Shown here one piece after another: positions 36,493 to 48,011 of a stretch of DNA of 64,000 nt; within the stretch, counting starts at the first letter, position 1, and every line of letters begins with the position of its first letter. This stretch comes from Panagrolaimus kolymaensis. Its lineage: Eukaryota; Nematoda; Chromadorea; Rhabditida; Panagrolaimidae. The position numbers were made by a program, and so were the translations under genes. The notes under the pieces were generated by a model. The model worked only from the letters and a program-made list of their open reading frames with translations. It had not been told where the DNA came from and ran no database searches. The stretch lies in NCBI GenBank assembly GCA_028622995.1, contig JAJQJQ010000045.1, forward strand, positions 2,068,518-2,132,517, read 5' to 3'.

Positions 36493-36821
36493 AACTAATA
36501 TGTTTAAAAAATTTAATCTGTTACTTAGTTTTATTTTTGTTTACTTTTTTTTATTGATTATACGGGTGAATAATTTTTTGTTCTTTATTTATTAAACTTG
36601 GTACAACTTAAAATTACGGGTGTCTTTTATTTTTTATTGTGATCACATTTTTTTGTGCCTTCAATTTTTCTGTGCAATGAACTATTTTATGTTTTGAATG
36701 TTTTGTTATTATTGTTTTATAAACCCTTTAATTATTATTATATCAAATTGAAGAGCTCTTTCTTCTCTATTATAATTTATAATTTTTTAAATATATTAAT
36801 ATGTGGATCCCGTGTCACTGG
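36493..36821 (+). other. 3' terminal region of element 1
   Basis: Noncoding tail of the autonomous element. From ~36738 (TATCAAATTGAAGAGCTC) to 36821 it parallels the last ~90 bases of every non-autonomous unit, ending ATATGTGGATCCCGTGTCAC then TGG. This shared block is probably the cis sequence that ends transposition (inference from its preservation in all complete copies). Confidence 0.65.
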
Positions 36822-36841
36822 TTTTTCTAGCATTATTAATT

Positions 36842-38802
36842 ATGTCTCAGAACCACGTTCTTGGATTAACTAAAATTCAACGAGATATTGGTTATTATAA
36901 TTATTTGGTGGCTTTTGGTTTTGCGATATTTTTAAATGGATTTTTGGCTTTTGCGGTCGCCAAACGATCCACGCCGATTTTAAAGTCCTACAAAAAAGTA
37001 TTTATTTTTCATATTATTGTCGATGTTTCTTTGGCGCTGCTTTTAACTTTAACTATGTTTCAACCTATTGGAGCTAAATAGTAAGTTTAAATTTATTTAT
37101 TTTCTGTTTTTTTGATTATAAAAAAATTGAGTCATGAAGGATTTTTTTTTCTTGAATTTGTGGAAAATAAAAACTAACATAAATTTCTTCATTACAGTAA
37201 CTATAATAGATTTTATTATTTCTTAATTATGAAATTTGCAGAAAAAAATTACTTTACGTTTCATTGAAAGTAATTAAGGCATATTTCCAAGAGTATGAAT
37301 TTTTTTTTTCTAATAATTTAATTAAAAGTTTGTGTGGTATTTCGAATTCACTAATTTTCTCAGTAATTTCCTTGAAGAAAAATAATAATTAATTTAATTA
37401 AAATTACATACATTTTTGCTTTCGTCATTCATTTGTTTTTCTTTCTATCGAAATTTGAAGTTCTGAGAAAAATCAAAAAAGAAAGCTACATTCTTTGATT
37501 TCGGGATTTAAGATTTTAAAAAAAATTTAATTATCAAGGAACTAAAATATTTTTAAAAGTATTATTAAAGCTTAAAAAAGTTTCAACTTTTTTATATGCA
37601 ATTTTTTTTTCATAAAAATTATAAATTCACCAATTTTTTAGTGAAGAAAAATCAATAGTTTTTCATATCGTTGCTGGATTGATTGAATACCCGCCTCAAC
37701 CATGGACGACGATATTCGCGTGTATAACATTATTTTTTCAAATTTATAATATCACCACTGCGCCTGTGAGCTTTTTCTATCGATACTTAATAATTTGTCA
37801 TAATTATGAAATTTCAATAATTAAATTTTTTTGTTTATGTCTTATCGCTGGAATTGGGCCTTTAGCTTTGTCGTTGAGTATTTTAATTAGTGAATTAAGC
37901 ACTCGACATTTTGAAAATGAAATTTCTATAATGTTTCAAGAAACAGATTGGATTGGCGAAAATGGAATTATTCCTGCTTTTGGAGTAATGTTTACAAGTC
38001 ATACAGCCATTGATTGTTATATCACCCCAGTTACGGTAATTGTCGCATATTCCATCGTCCTTTATTGTACCATAAAAATTTCTAAGAAAATATTGGCTTT
38101 AAATTCTTTACAACAACAAAATGCTTCAGGTAGTTAGTAGGGTTGTCAAATTTTTGAAGAAAAAATTAAAAATCTTCGGAAACATAAAAAAAATAAAATT
38201 AATAAAGCTCTTTTTAAAGTTAAAAAACGGTAAATTTAAAAAATAAAGAAAAGTGTTCAAAGCATATTTTTAAAAAGAAATTCATTATCCAAATTTTGGT
38301 TTTTCAAACAAAAAAACCCAAAATTTAATTTTTAAACTTATTTTCGCGCTATTTTTTTAAACTTTTATTTGTGAAAAATTCTTTTAAACCCATATCCAAA
38401 AAATTATAAAGTAATTTTTCGTTGAACGACAACCCTCACAATTTTTTTTCAGGACGAAATATTCGAAGTCAAGCCCAACTTCAAACTGTTCTCTATTGCC
38501 AAGCGTTAATTCCATTTTTCACGAATGGCATTTCAAATTTAGCTTTACAATATGGAAAAGTTATGGGTCTCACTCAACCATGGTGGTATTATTATTTAAA
38601 TTTGCTTAATACTTGGTCGCCCGTAGTTAATCCATTGGTGGCATTAATCGTGATAGGACCATATAGAAAATTTATGCTTCATCCATTTTCTTCTAAAATT
38701 GATAATAGCACTACAAATGGCGGAGGAATAACCAAATATGCAACAACAACTACAAAAGAGATAACTCAACATTTTTCTAAATTAGTTAAAATTGTTAAAT
38801 AA
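36842..38802 (+). CDS. Nematode serpentine (7TM) chemoreceptor-like protein
   Basis: Three exons (36842-37080, 37642-38129, 38453-38802) join in frame to 358 residues. Seven hydrophobic segments are visible. After TM1 come KSYKKVFIFHIIVD and, near the end, TWSPVVNPLVALIVIGPYRK, motifs of the nematode Str/Srh/Srd-type receptors. Such receptors sit in sensory-neuron membranes; ligand unknown. The ATG was chosen because it follows the acceptor-like TTTTTCTAG (36822-36830) by 11 bases and gives a short extracellular N-terminus. The rolling-circle element ends only 20 bases upstream, so the gene's original promoter is displaced by at least 23 kb unless it lies within this tiny gap. An alternative N-terminus reading into the element is possible. 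Subfamily is uncertain. Confidence 0.72.
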
Positions 38803-39119
38803 GTAAAATAAAATTTTGTTTCGAAAAGAAAAATGTAATTATTAAAAACAATATTGTACGCGCTTTTCGTGAAGACTTTTGAAGTTAAAAAATCATATTC
38901 TTACAAAACAAAAACCCCAAAAAGTTTTTTTCACATATATTTCTTTATGTTTTTTTAACAAAATTCAAAAACTCTTACTTTTTATTAAAATCATTTTAGA
39001 TTTTTATTTTACAATACAATAAAAAAACTTTTTAAATAAATGTTTTTATAATATTATAAAACTCAATTAAACAACAAACAAAAAAAGAAAACAATAACAA
39101 AAATTTTCGTTAAAAAAAA
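38803..39119. other. Intergenic between convergent genes
   Basis: AT-rich spacer holding the 3' ends of the chemoreceptor (plus) and of the HAT/F-box-like gene (minus). AATACAATAAA-type polyadenylation signals are plausible; nothing else seen. Confidence 0.5.
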
Positions 39120-41188
39120 TTAATAAATTGAAACTTGAGGTTTACCATCAAAGTTTTCCCATTCTTTTAAAGAATCGTTTAAAATAGTTGTATATTCATT
39201 TCGAATTTCCAAAGGAAGATTGGTACAAATAAAAGTTTTTGAATATGGAGCTGCACGATTCTGGAAAAAAAAAAATGAAGGTCTATTTTTTTTTATTTTC
39301 AGATAAAATTGGGAATAATCAAATTTAAAATAAAAAATAAAAACTTACTTTAATAAATTCACAAAAATCTATTATACAAATGTCTATGACGTTTGTGATT
39401 TCAAATTCTGCTATTTTATTCTTATTTTTATTTTTTATAAATAATTTTGAAAGGGTTTGATTTGATTTTAAATCATCTTCTTCATGATTATAGCTTAAAA
39501 AATAAATTGTATATTACTTCTTTTTTTTAAATATTAAATTTGATTTATTTTTTTTTTCAAATACACTTACCAAAATTTAATAATTTTTGGTATTTTTTCT
39601 AAAACTTCTTCTAAAATTAGCTGGGCTTTATCCTCATCTTTTTGAATGGTCGTTCCACATAAATATAAACTTTCCACCTTTCCATGCCCAACTAATTTTT
39701 CAAATTCATAAAAAGTTATTTTTTGATTTGTTAATTCCAAAAATCGAGCATCGCAACGATAAATTTTATTATTTTTTAGCAAATATGAAATTAAATTTTC
39801 TTTGCCATTAATCGATAAATTTCCTGTAAGCCATATATTTTCTAAATAAATTGCTGATAAAATTGTTGCTTGAATTTCCAATGATTCATCTTTAATTTTC
39901 ATATAATTGTTTTTGTATGATGATTCAATATCCAAATTTAAATTATAACAAATTAAATGGGGTTTAGCATTAAAAAAATATTTGCATGTTTGATATAAAT
40001 TTCGAAGAATTTTGTGATTTGCCTTTTCAATTATATATCGAAAAATTGGTTTAGGCAATGGCCATGTTTGTCTGGAAGGAATAAAATCATTAATGAAAAT
40101 TAATAAAGCATAATCATCTGTATTTTTATTCATTATGGTTTCGTCTTTTCCAATGTAATAAGAATTGATAATTTTTTCTGTAGGGGAAATTTGTGATTGA
40201 TAATAACATTGAACTTCAAATTCAAATGGATTTTTCCATGAAACCAAAACAGGTCCGTATTTTTCCGCTGCATTTTTATATTCATTTTTCATTTCAAAAT
40301 CATCAAGAAAAAATCTACAATATTTTGAGTAAACTTGCAACATTTCTTTTGGATCAATTTCTCGCAAATATTCTATATATAATTTCCATAACTTTTTGTT
40401 ATCTAATTGTTCGCCTAAACTAATGGAAATAAAATTTCTCATTTTTTGTGTTAAATTAGATAATTTTATACCAATTCGATGTTCAACATTATATTTAATA
40501 AAATGATAATGTTCACTTTTAATAAGTAAATTAAACCAAATTTCCCCATCATTTTTAGCTGCTGCCATAATTTTCCAATATAATTTTTCTTGCTTTTTTG
40601 AAAGTTCGATGGCTTTTTTATCGGCTGACCTATCTAAAAAAAGTTTCTTTAAAAAGACCAAATTAAAGCAAAAGATTACTCAAAAATTTTTCATGTTCCA
40701 CTCGAAACTTTCCTATTTCTCCATGAGGAAATGATAATTTAATTAATTCATTAGAATTAGAAGGAAAGATACAGCATCTTTGTTTTCGGTGTAAAATAAA
40801 ATTAGAAATAATATGAAACAACTAAAGTTAAATAAAAACAATTTTTTTTCAATTTTTAATAACTAATATATATATAAAACGTACATTATTTCCTTGAAAT
40901 TCTGGATCATTACAAAAATGAAAAATTGCTTTAGTAAGGATTTCTTTTCTTTTTTCTTTATCATTTTCAAAGCCCCTAAAAAACGGTCGGGTTTTTCTTA
41001 CATTTTTTAATTGCATAAAATATTTTAAAATGTATATTTATTAACTTAATTATTATTTCCCAAAATTCATATGATGTCATAAAACGATTTGAAAATGAAT
41101 CAATTATATCCCATTTTTCTTCATTTGTATTGGCTGAAGCTAAATCTTCTTGCAATTTCCAATAATAAAAATAATATGAATCAAGCAT
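39120..41188 (-). CDS. HAT-repeat (Prp39-like) and F-box-like protein, paralogue A
   Basis: Six exons (41046-41188, 40885-40975, 40680-40821, 39571-40633, 39349-39493, 39120-39260) join in frame to 574 residues. Residues 1-~210 carry HAT-like repeats with WKLYIEYLR and VYSKYCRFFLDDFEM, similar to the Prp39/Prp42 splicing-factor family: aromatic helix pairs ending in YxxAAEKYGP. From ~270 a segment LPKPIFRYIIEKA and LRNLYQTCKYFF resembles the F-box-like core of nematode gene families, followed by a leucine-rich C-terminal part ending in KW-F-GKP. I infer a chimera of a splicing-factor scaffold with an F-box-like domain; neither role is proven. It diverges from a close paralogue starting at 41670. 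Confidence 0.62.
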
Positions 41189-41669
41189 GGCCAGAAAAAT
41201 AAAACTAAATTTTAAGACAAAAAAATATAAAAATAAAAATGCTCAAAAAAAAAATAAATTTTTTATCGTTGGCTCAATCAATTTTCACAAAGTTTGTTGA
41301 TAAGAGACACAGAAATCAATATTTATTTTTTGAATTTTCTTTCGAAATTTTATTCCTGGCTCTCTGTTTTAGAATAAAAAAAGAGAAAAGTTAACTAAAA
41401 AAATATTTATTCTAAGATAAAAAAAAAAGGTTGACTTGTTTGTTCACTCAAAAAAGTGACAAAGAAGAATTATTGATTTTAAATTTTATTCAAAATGGGA
41501 AAGAAAAACTCGTTCTTCGGAAAAATTGTTGTTATCAGCAATCAACGAACAAGAAAATAAAAAAAACTTACTCATGCAATGAAATTTTTTTTTGTTTTCA
41601 AATTTATTAATTTTTGTCAAATTTTCTAACATTTTTTTTGATTATAAAAAAGGAGTAAAGAAAATTTGA
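41189..41669. promoter_or_regulatory. Shared divergent promoter of the HAT/F-box-like pair
   Basis: 481 bases of AT-rich DNA separate the two start codons. No clear TATA box or repeated motif stands out. The head-to-head layout of two paralogues suggests an inverted duplication. Confidence 0.4.
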
Positions 41670-43792
41670 ATGTTTCCGTCATTATTTGATTATTATCGGC
41701 ATAGTCCAACTTATGCCAAGCTTCTATCTGAATTGGATTTTAATGTAGCTTTTGCTCAAACTTATGAAGAAAAATATAAATTTATTGAATCTTTTACAGA
41801 TCATTATTTAACTCCATATGAAATTTGGCTATTTAGACTAGGGTAAAAAATTCCTTTTTTTTCTGCAATTTAAAAGAATTTAACCTAACTATTTTATTTA
41901 TAGAAAAAATGTAAATGAAAATGAGAAAAAGGAAATTTTGCAAAAGACTTTGTTTCATTTTTGTAATGATCCAAGATTGCATAAAAATATGGTTTGATTT
42001 ATTTATTTTTTCTTTTTTTAAAATTTATTTATAATTATTTTTTTTTCATTTTTTTGCAGTTTTATACAAAGTACATAATACAAAAATCTGAAAAATATAT
42101 TTCAAGTTCTGAGATACCTTCGACAACATGTTTCAGTTTTCCACATTCAGAGTTGAGAAAATATTTAATGAAATTTGAAACGAAAAAACGTAAGATTTTT
42201 TTATAAATAAAAAATAAATCTCTTCTAAAATAAAAAAGAGGAAGAAAGTATTTGGTTTTCGGATTCTTAAAGGGAAAATAAAGAAACATTACGAACTTTT
42301 ATAATTAATTATTTATTTAGGCTTTATTCCACAACAAAAATTTATAAAAAATGTAAAAAAATTGGAGGAACTTTATTGGAAAATTAAATCAGTTAAATTC
42401 GACGATATTGAAACATGGTTTGATTTATTGGTTGTAGCAGATAATTTTAAATTCTTAAAATTTAATGTTGAACATCGAATTAGTTTTAATTTAACTGATA
42501 AAAGGCTATGGAAATTATATATCGATTATTTAAAGATTGCTGATACAAAAGAATTGTTGCAAGTTTATTCAAAATATTGTAGATTCTTTTTGGATGATTT
42601 TGAAATGAAAAAAGAATATAAAAATGCAACGGAAAAATATGGCCCAGCTTATGTTTCATGGAAAAATTTATTTGATTTTGAAACTTTTGGAGTATTTTTA
42701 AATGATGAATACAATATAATTGATGAGGGTTTAAATTTTGTGGATGACACGTCTGATTACGATAGTGATGAAGATATGATTGATGGTTATGGAATTCTAA
42801 AACCTAAAGAATCAAAGGAAAACCAAACTTTTTCTCTACCAAACTCTTTAATTAAAAATATTTTAAACAAAGCCGCCAAAGACAATCCAATAATTTTAAG
42901 AAATTTGCATAAATCATGTAAATATTTTTTCAATCAAAAACCATTTATTTTATATTATAAATTTAAATTAGATATTAGCAGTGATAATCGAAATGAAGAA
43001 TTTATAATGAATTTTTTTGGTGATTCATTTGAATGCAAAGCAACAATTTTGCCATGCATAAATTTCGCAGCGGCAAAAAGAAAAATTTGGATCACGACTA
43101 TTTTGTCTATTAAAGGACATCAAAATTTATTATCCCATTTAATAAAAAATAAGAAAATTTTTCGATGTGATGCTCGATACATAAAATTAGCGAATCAAAA
43201 TATAAGTTTAGATGAATTTAAATTTTTAATAAATCATGGAAATGTTGAATATTTAAAACTTTCAAATATGTCAATAAATAATAAAGAAGAAATCAAAGAC
43301 AAAAATCAAAAAATTTTATTAGAAGAATTTTTAATTTTAATGCCAAAAATAATGGATTTTAAGTATGTAAATTTTTTTTCCCACAATTTTTTAATTTTAT
43401 TTTAATTAACAAAAAAAATTTTAGTCTTGTAAATTTAAAAAATTTGCATTCAAATGAAACTCTTTCAAATTTGGTTTTAAGAAACAAGCTTATAAATTTT
43501 TCGCTAATCCAAATTGAAGATATTTTAAATATAAATGATTTCTGCCATTTTTTGACGGTAAAAATTTTTTCTTTAACTAATAACTTTAATTTTTTATATG
43601 TATTTTATTTTTTTGCAGAAAAATGCTGCACCTTTTTCAAATTTTTCAATTAAATATTCTTCATCGGATTTTGAAGGTGTGGCTTCGGTATTTAAAAAAA
43701 TTGTTGATAATTATATTATGAAATGGGATACATTTTATGGAAAACCTGATATTGATATAGGTGTTTGGAAGGAAGTTAAAAAAAGAAAATGA
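41670..43792 (+). CDS. HAT-repeat (Prp39-like) and F-box-like protein, paralogue B
   Basis: Six exons (41670-41842, 41904-41991, 42060-42189, 42321-43362, 43425-43557, 43619-43792) join in frame to 579 residues. The exon plan and phases mirror paralogue A. Matching landmarks are LFHFCNDP, WKLYIDYLK, VYSKYCRFFLDDFEMKKEYK, the F-box-like LPNSLIKNIL and LRNLHKSCKYFF, and the closing KWDTFYGKP. An acidic insert (VDDTSDYDSDEDM) before the F-box-like part is not in A. Both copies keep open frames through five introns, so both are probably functional. Function is inferred only from fold resemblance. Confidence 0.62.
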
Positions 43793-44115
43793 ATAGGAAA
43801 AATTCAGAGCCTTCCAAATTTAATCGTCTTACAAGTCTTTATTTAAATAAATTTTTCAATAAAAAGGAAAAACAAGGAGAAAAAGTTTTTGGACAAACAA
43901 CAAACACACTCTAGCATTTTTTTCATTTCACTCAAAAAATAATGTTTTCGTCTTTGTTGAATGTGCTTTCTGGTGCCACAACACAATAACGTTTAGGCAC
44001 GATTTGAACAAATAAATCACATAGATATTGAATTAGTTTTAAAAGTCCATTAGACGGTCATACAATGTGTTTCATAAACGTCCATCTTCAAGAACTATAT
44101 TGCGAGATACAAGTA
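43793..44115. other. Intergenic
   Basis: AT-rich spacer between two convergent genes; AATAAATTTTTCAATAAAAA near 43848 may serve as a polyadenylation signal. Nothing else recognised. Confidence 0.4.
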
Positions 44116-44673
44116 TCATGGATGATAAATAATATAAACAATCATCAAACATGTTTTGAAAATGACGAGAAGCTCGTGCAAGAATGGTTTTATGTGTAAA
44201 AATGCTTGACGAAGAGATAAAATTAATTGAGGCAGCTTTGGTCCATCATCAGGTTGAGGAGTAAGTGAATAATGAGGAATTTTTAATAAACTGCAAATTT
44301 TATGCGGATCAGTTAAAAATTTGATAACAATTGTTTCAAAACAAATTTGTCCAACTTCTTCTTCATCTTCTCGTTCATTCAATGTTTCGTCGTCGTTGGT
44401 TGAAGCTACAATTTTATTTGAAGTTGATGGAACAAGAACGGCGGCATCATCAACAGAAGCATTTTCATTTCCACCAAGTTCAGTTATCGTTGGAGGAGCA
44501 TCTTCAGAGTTTTCATTTCCATCATCATTTAGTGTTATAGTTGTTGTTGGCGGGATATCATCATGGCTATGATAATCCAAATCATTTGAAGATATATAAA
44601 CATTAAATATATGAGAACTGGAGGAGATTTGAGAATGTGAACGTTGATTAGGGTCAAAATTAATGATAGACAT
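44116..44673 (-). CDS. Hypothetical acidic protein
   Basis: A single open exon of 185 codons starting at the ATG (44671-44673) that directly follows an acceptor-like CTTTAG. The N-terminal two thirds are acidic, Asn/Ser/Thr-rich and disordered-looking. The C-terminal ~70 residues are more ordered and hydrophobic (ETIVIKFLTDPHKICSLL, LPQLILSLRQAFLHI). No family recognised. The acceptor suggests either trans-splicing or an upstream exon toward array 2, whose insertion at 45078 lies about 400 bases upstream. Confidence 0.45.
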   Translation of the reverse strand: MSIINFDPNQRSHSQISSSSHIFNVYISSNDLDYHSHDDIPPTTTITLNDDGNENSEDAPPTITELGGNENASVDDAAVLVPSTSNKIVASTNDDETLNEREDEEEVGQICFETIVIKFLTDPHKICSLLKIPHYSLTPQPDDGPKLPQLILSLRQAFLHIKPFLHELLVIFKTCLMIVYIIYHP

Positions 44674-45077
44674 CCTAAAGTATAAAAGCAAACATTTTGT
44701 CTAAAATGAAATGGACCAATAATAATATCGACCATGAAAGTCAAAAAAACGAAAAAAGCTTTTCTATATTCCAAACTTTGAAACTTTTTTTTTGAAAGAA
44801 CACTGATTTTCTTTTTCGTTTTGAGAAATTTTTTTTGAGATCTTTTGTTATTTGTTTTTTTTTTTCTTCAAATTTTTTTAATGAAAGCTCATTATTTCAA
44901 ACCTTCATCATAATTCATTTTTGTGATTAATAATTGTGAAAGTTTAGTTTAGAAAGTTTTTGAAGTGGTTGAGCCATAAATAAATAATCAAAAAACAGTT
45001 TATCGATATCCTGAATCAGACTTGTTTTGATAATTCTCAAGAAATTTATTGTATTATGTATTTTTCATTCATTTATT
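44674..45077. other. Host flank left of array 2
   Basis: AT-rich upstream region of the hypothetical gene, ending in ATTTATT immediately before the CCTCTAAACACAG terminus of array 2. It has no similarity to the flank of array 1 beyond the terminal TATT, so the two arrays are independent insertions and not one block duplicated with its flank. Confidence 0.55.
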
Positions 45078-46493
45078 CCTCTAAACACAGAAAAATTTAT
45101 GGGAGGTTCCCATCCTATTAAAGTGGTTAGTAACTATTTCAAAACTAATTATATATCATTATTTAATGCTATTTATCATAATATCTTGGCTTTTTAACGA
45201 TTAATTAGCATAATTTAAAGTTTTTCGCGAAAATCACAGTTTTTTGACTAAAACTTTTTTTCCATTCAATGGTTTAACTATGAAACTAGGAGGTGCAGAA
45301 CTTCAGAATATGACAAATTTGATTTTCCTTTTTATATTTTAACTAAAGTTATTGGGCTTAGAGAAAAGTTGGCCCCGTTTGCATTATTAAGGTACCATTT
45401 TTTTTTTTCAAAAATCGATGAAAAAATTTTGCAACATGCATTTTCCCTTCCTTTGTCGCACTTGCTCAGTGGTGGAAGGCGGTGTATTGAAAGGTTGATG
45501 GAAGTTCGAAACCGCGGAGATGTAAATAATTTTTTTGAATATCTTTTACTATAAAATGGAGGGAAATATTATTAAAATAATTTATGCTAATTTTATAACA
45601 TAATTAGAATAATAAAAAAGCGATATTTATCGAAAAATTAGCATATTTTTAATGTTTTTGACCAAATTTGGGGTAATGTATCTTTGGTTGATCGATCTTT
45701 TGGTGGATTTTCGATGGTTTTTGTGTTTATGGATTTTGGGTTTATGGATCTGTGAGTGGATTTTTATGGATTTTTACCGTTCTTTGAGTGGATTTAGAAA
45801 AATTCTTGGATTGATTTTGAATGATCCACGGGTTGATTTTTATGGATCTTCGGGTGGGTTATGATAGATCCTTCCGCGGAATTTGAATGATCCTTGGGTG
45901 AATTTCCATGGATCTTTCAACTGTTTTCGGTGGATTTTCGTGGATATTTTGGTGGATATTAGGAGAGCTTCGGGTGGATATTTGACTAAGGTAGATCGAA
46001 CTTTTGGTTGATCGATCTTAGGGTGGATGTATCTTTATGTGGATTTTTATGGATCTCTTTACTGTTTTGGGTGGATTTCTCGGTATCTTTGGGTTGATGG
46101 ATCTTTGGGTTGATGGATCTTTGGGTTGATGGATCTTTGGGTTGATGGATCTTTGGGTTGATGGATCTTTGGGTTGATGGATCTTTGGGTGGATTTCTCG
46201 GTATCCTTGGGTTGATAGATCTTTGGGTTGATGGATCCTTGGGTTGATAGATCTTTGGGTTGATGGATCTTTGGGTTGATAGATCTTTGGGTTGATGGAT
46301 CTTTGGGTTTATGGATCTTTGGGTTGATGGATCTTTGGGTGGATGGATGATAACTTCCACTTCAAGGGGCGCGAAGCGCCCCTTTTTTCATTCTCCTTAC
46401 TACATATTTGGTATCAAAATGAAGAGCTCATTCTTATCTATTTTAATTTATATTTTTTTTTTAAAAACATATGTGGATCCCGTGTCACTGGTT
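45078..46493 (+). mobile_element. Non-autonomous unit 1 of array 2 (1416 bp)
   Basis: Same termini, tRNA-like segment (A box at +384) and hairpin as array 1 units. It lacks one 86-base sub-block of the minisatellite region found in the 1502-base type and has ATCTTTTACTATAAA where other units read ATCTTTAACTATAAA. Confidence 0.8.
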
Positions 46494-48011
46494 CCTCTAA
46501 ACACAGAAAAATTTATGGGAGGTTCCCATCCTATTAAAGTGGTTAGTAACTATTTCAAAACTAATTATATATCATTATTTAATGCTATTTATCATAATAT
46601 CTTGGCTTTTTAACGATTAATTAGCATAATTTAAAGTTTTTCGCGAAAATCACAGTTTTTTGACTAAAACTTTTTTTCCATTCAATGGTTTAACTATGAA
46701 ACTAGGAGGTGCAGAACTTCAGAATATGACAAATTTGATTTTCCTTTTTATATTTTAACTAAAGTTATTGGGCTTAGAGAAAAGTTGGCCCCGTTTGCAT
46801 TATTAAGGTACCATTTTTTTTTTTCAAAAATCGATGAAAAAATTTTGCAACATGCATTTTCCCTTCCTTTGTCGCACTTGCTCAGTGGTGGAAGGCGGTG
46901 TATTGAAAGGTTGATGGAAGTTCGAAACCGCGGAGATGTAAATAATTTTTTTGAATATCTTTAACTATAAAATGGAGGGAAATATTATTAAAATAATTTA
47001 TGCTAATTTTATAACATAATTAGAATAATAAAAAAGCGATATTTATCGAAAAATTAGCATATTTTTAATGTTTTTGACCAAATTTGGGGTAATGTATCTT
47101 TGGTTGATCGATCTTTTGGTGGATTTTCGATGGTTTTTGTGTTTATGGATTTTGGGTTTATGGATCTGTGAGTGGATTTTTATGGATTTTTACCGTTCTT
47201 TGAGTGGATTTAGAAAAATTCTTGGATTGATTTTGAATGATCCACGGGTTGATTTTTATGGATCTTCGGGTGGGTTATGATAGATCCTTCCGCGGAATTT
47301 GAATGATCCTTGGGTGAATTTCCATGGATCTTTCAACTGTTTTCGGTGGATTTTCGTGGATATTTTGGTGGATATTAGGAGAGCTTCGGGTGGATATTTG
47401 ACTAAGGTAGATCGAACTTTTGGTTGATCGATCTTAGGGTGGATGTATCTTTATGTGGATTTTTATGGATCTCTTTACTGTTTTGGGTGGATTTCTCGGT
47501 ATCTTTGGGTTGATGGATCTTTGGGTTGATGGATCTTTGGGTTGATGGATCTTTGGGTTGATGGATCTTTGGGTTGATGGATCTTTGGGTTGATGGATCT
47601 TTGGGTTGATGGATCTTTGGGTGGATTTCTCGGTATCCTTGGGTTGATAGATCCTTGGGTTGATAGATCTTTGGGTTGATGGATCTTTGGGTTGATGGAT
47701 CTTTGGGTGGATTTCTCGGTATCCTTGGGTTGATAGATCTTTGGGTTGATGGATCCTTGGGTTGATAGATCTTTGGGTTGATGGATCTTTGGGTTGATAG
47801 ATCTTTGGGTTGATGGATCTTTGGGTTTATGGATCTTTGGGTTGATGGATCTTTGGGTGGATGGATGATAACTTCCACTTCAAGGGGCGCGAAGCGCCCC
47901 TTTTTTCATTCTCCTTACTACATATTTGGTATCAAAATGAAGAGCTCATTCTTATCTATTTTAATTTATATTTTTTTTTTAAAAACATATGTGGATCCCG
48001 TGTCACTGGTT
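46494..48011 (+). mobile_element. Non-autonomous unit 2 of array 2 (1518 bp)
   Basis: Same length and minisatellite structure as array 1 unit 6, indicating exchange or common descent between the two arrays. Confidence 0.8.

Larger units (their letters stand above)
22394..36821 (+). mobile_element. Autonomous Helitron/Helentron-like element, copy 1 (14.4 kb)
   Basis: The 5' end begins CCTCTAAACACAG as in the units and stays homologous to them, with divergence, for ~560 bases. The 3' end (36738-36821) matches the units' last ~90 bases and finishes GTGTCACTGG before host TTTTTCTAG. Between them lie a tRNA-like segment, ~1.8 kb of AT-rich DNA with an innexin remnant, and the spliced transposase gene. 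Flanks end and begin in T (TTATT | TTTTTC), compatible with the T-T insertion reported for Helentrons/Helitron2. The canonical Helitron TC start and CTRR end are not evident at these boundaries. Confidence 0.75.
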
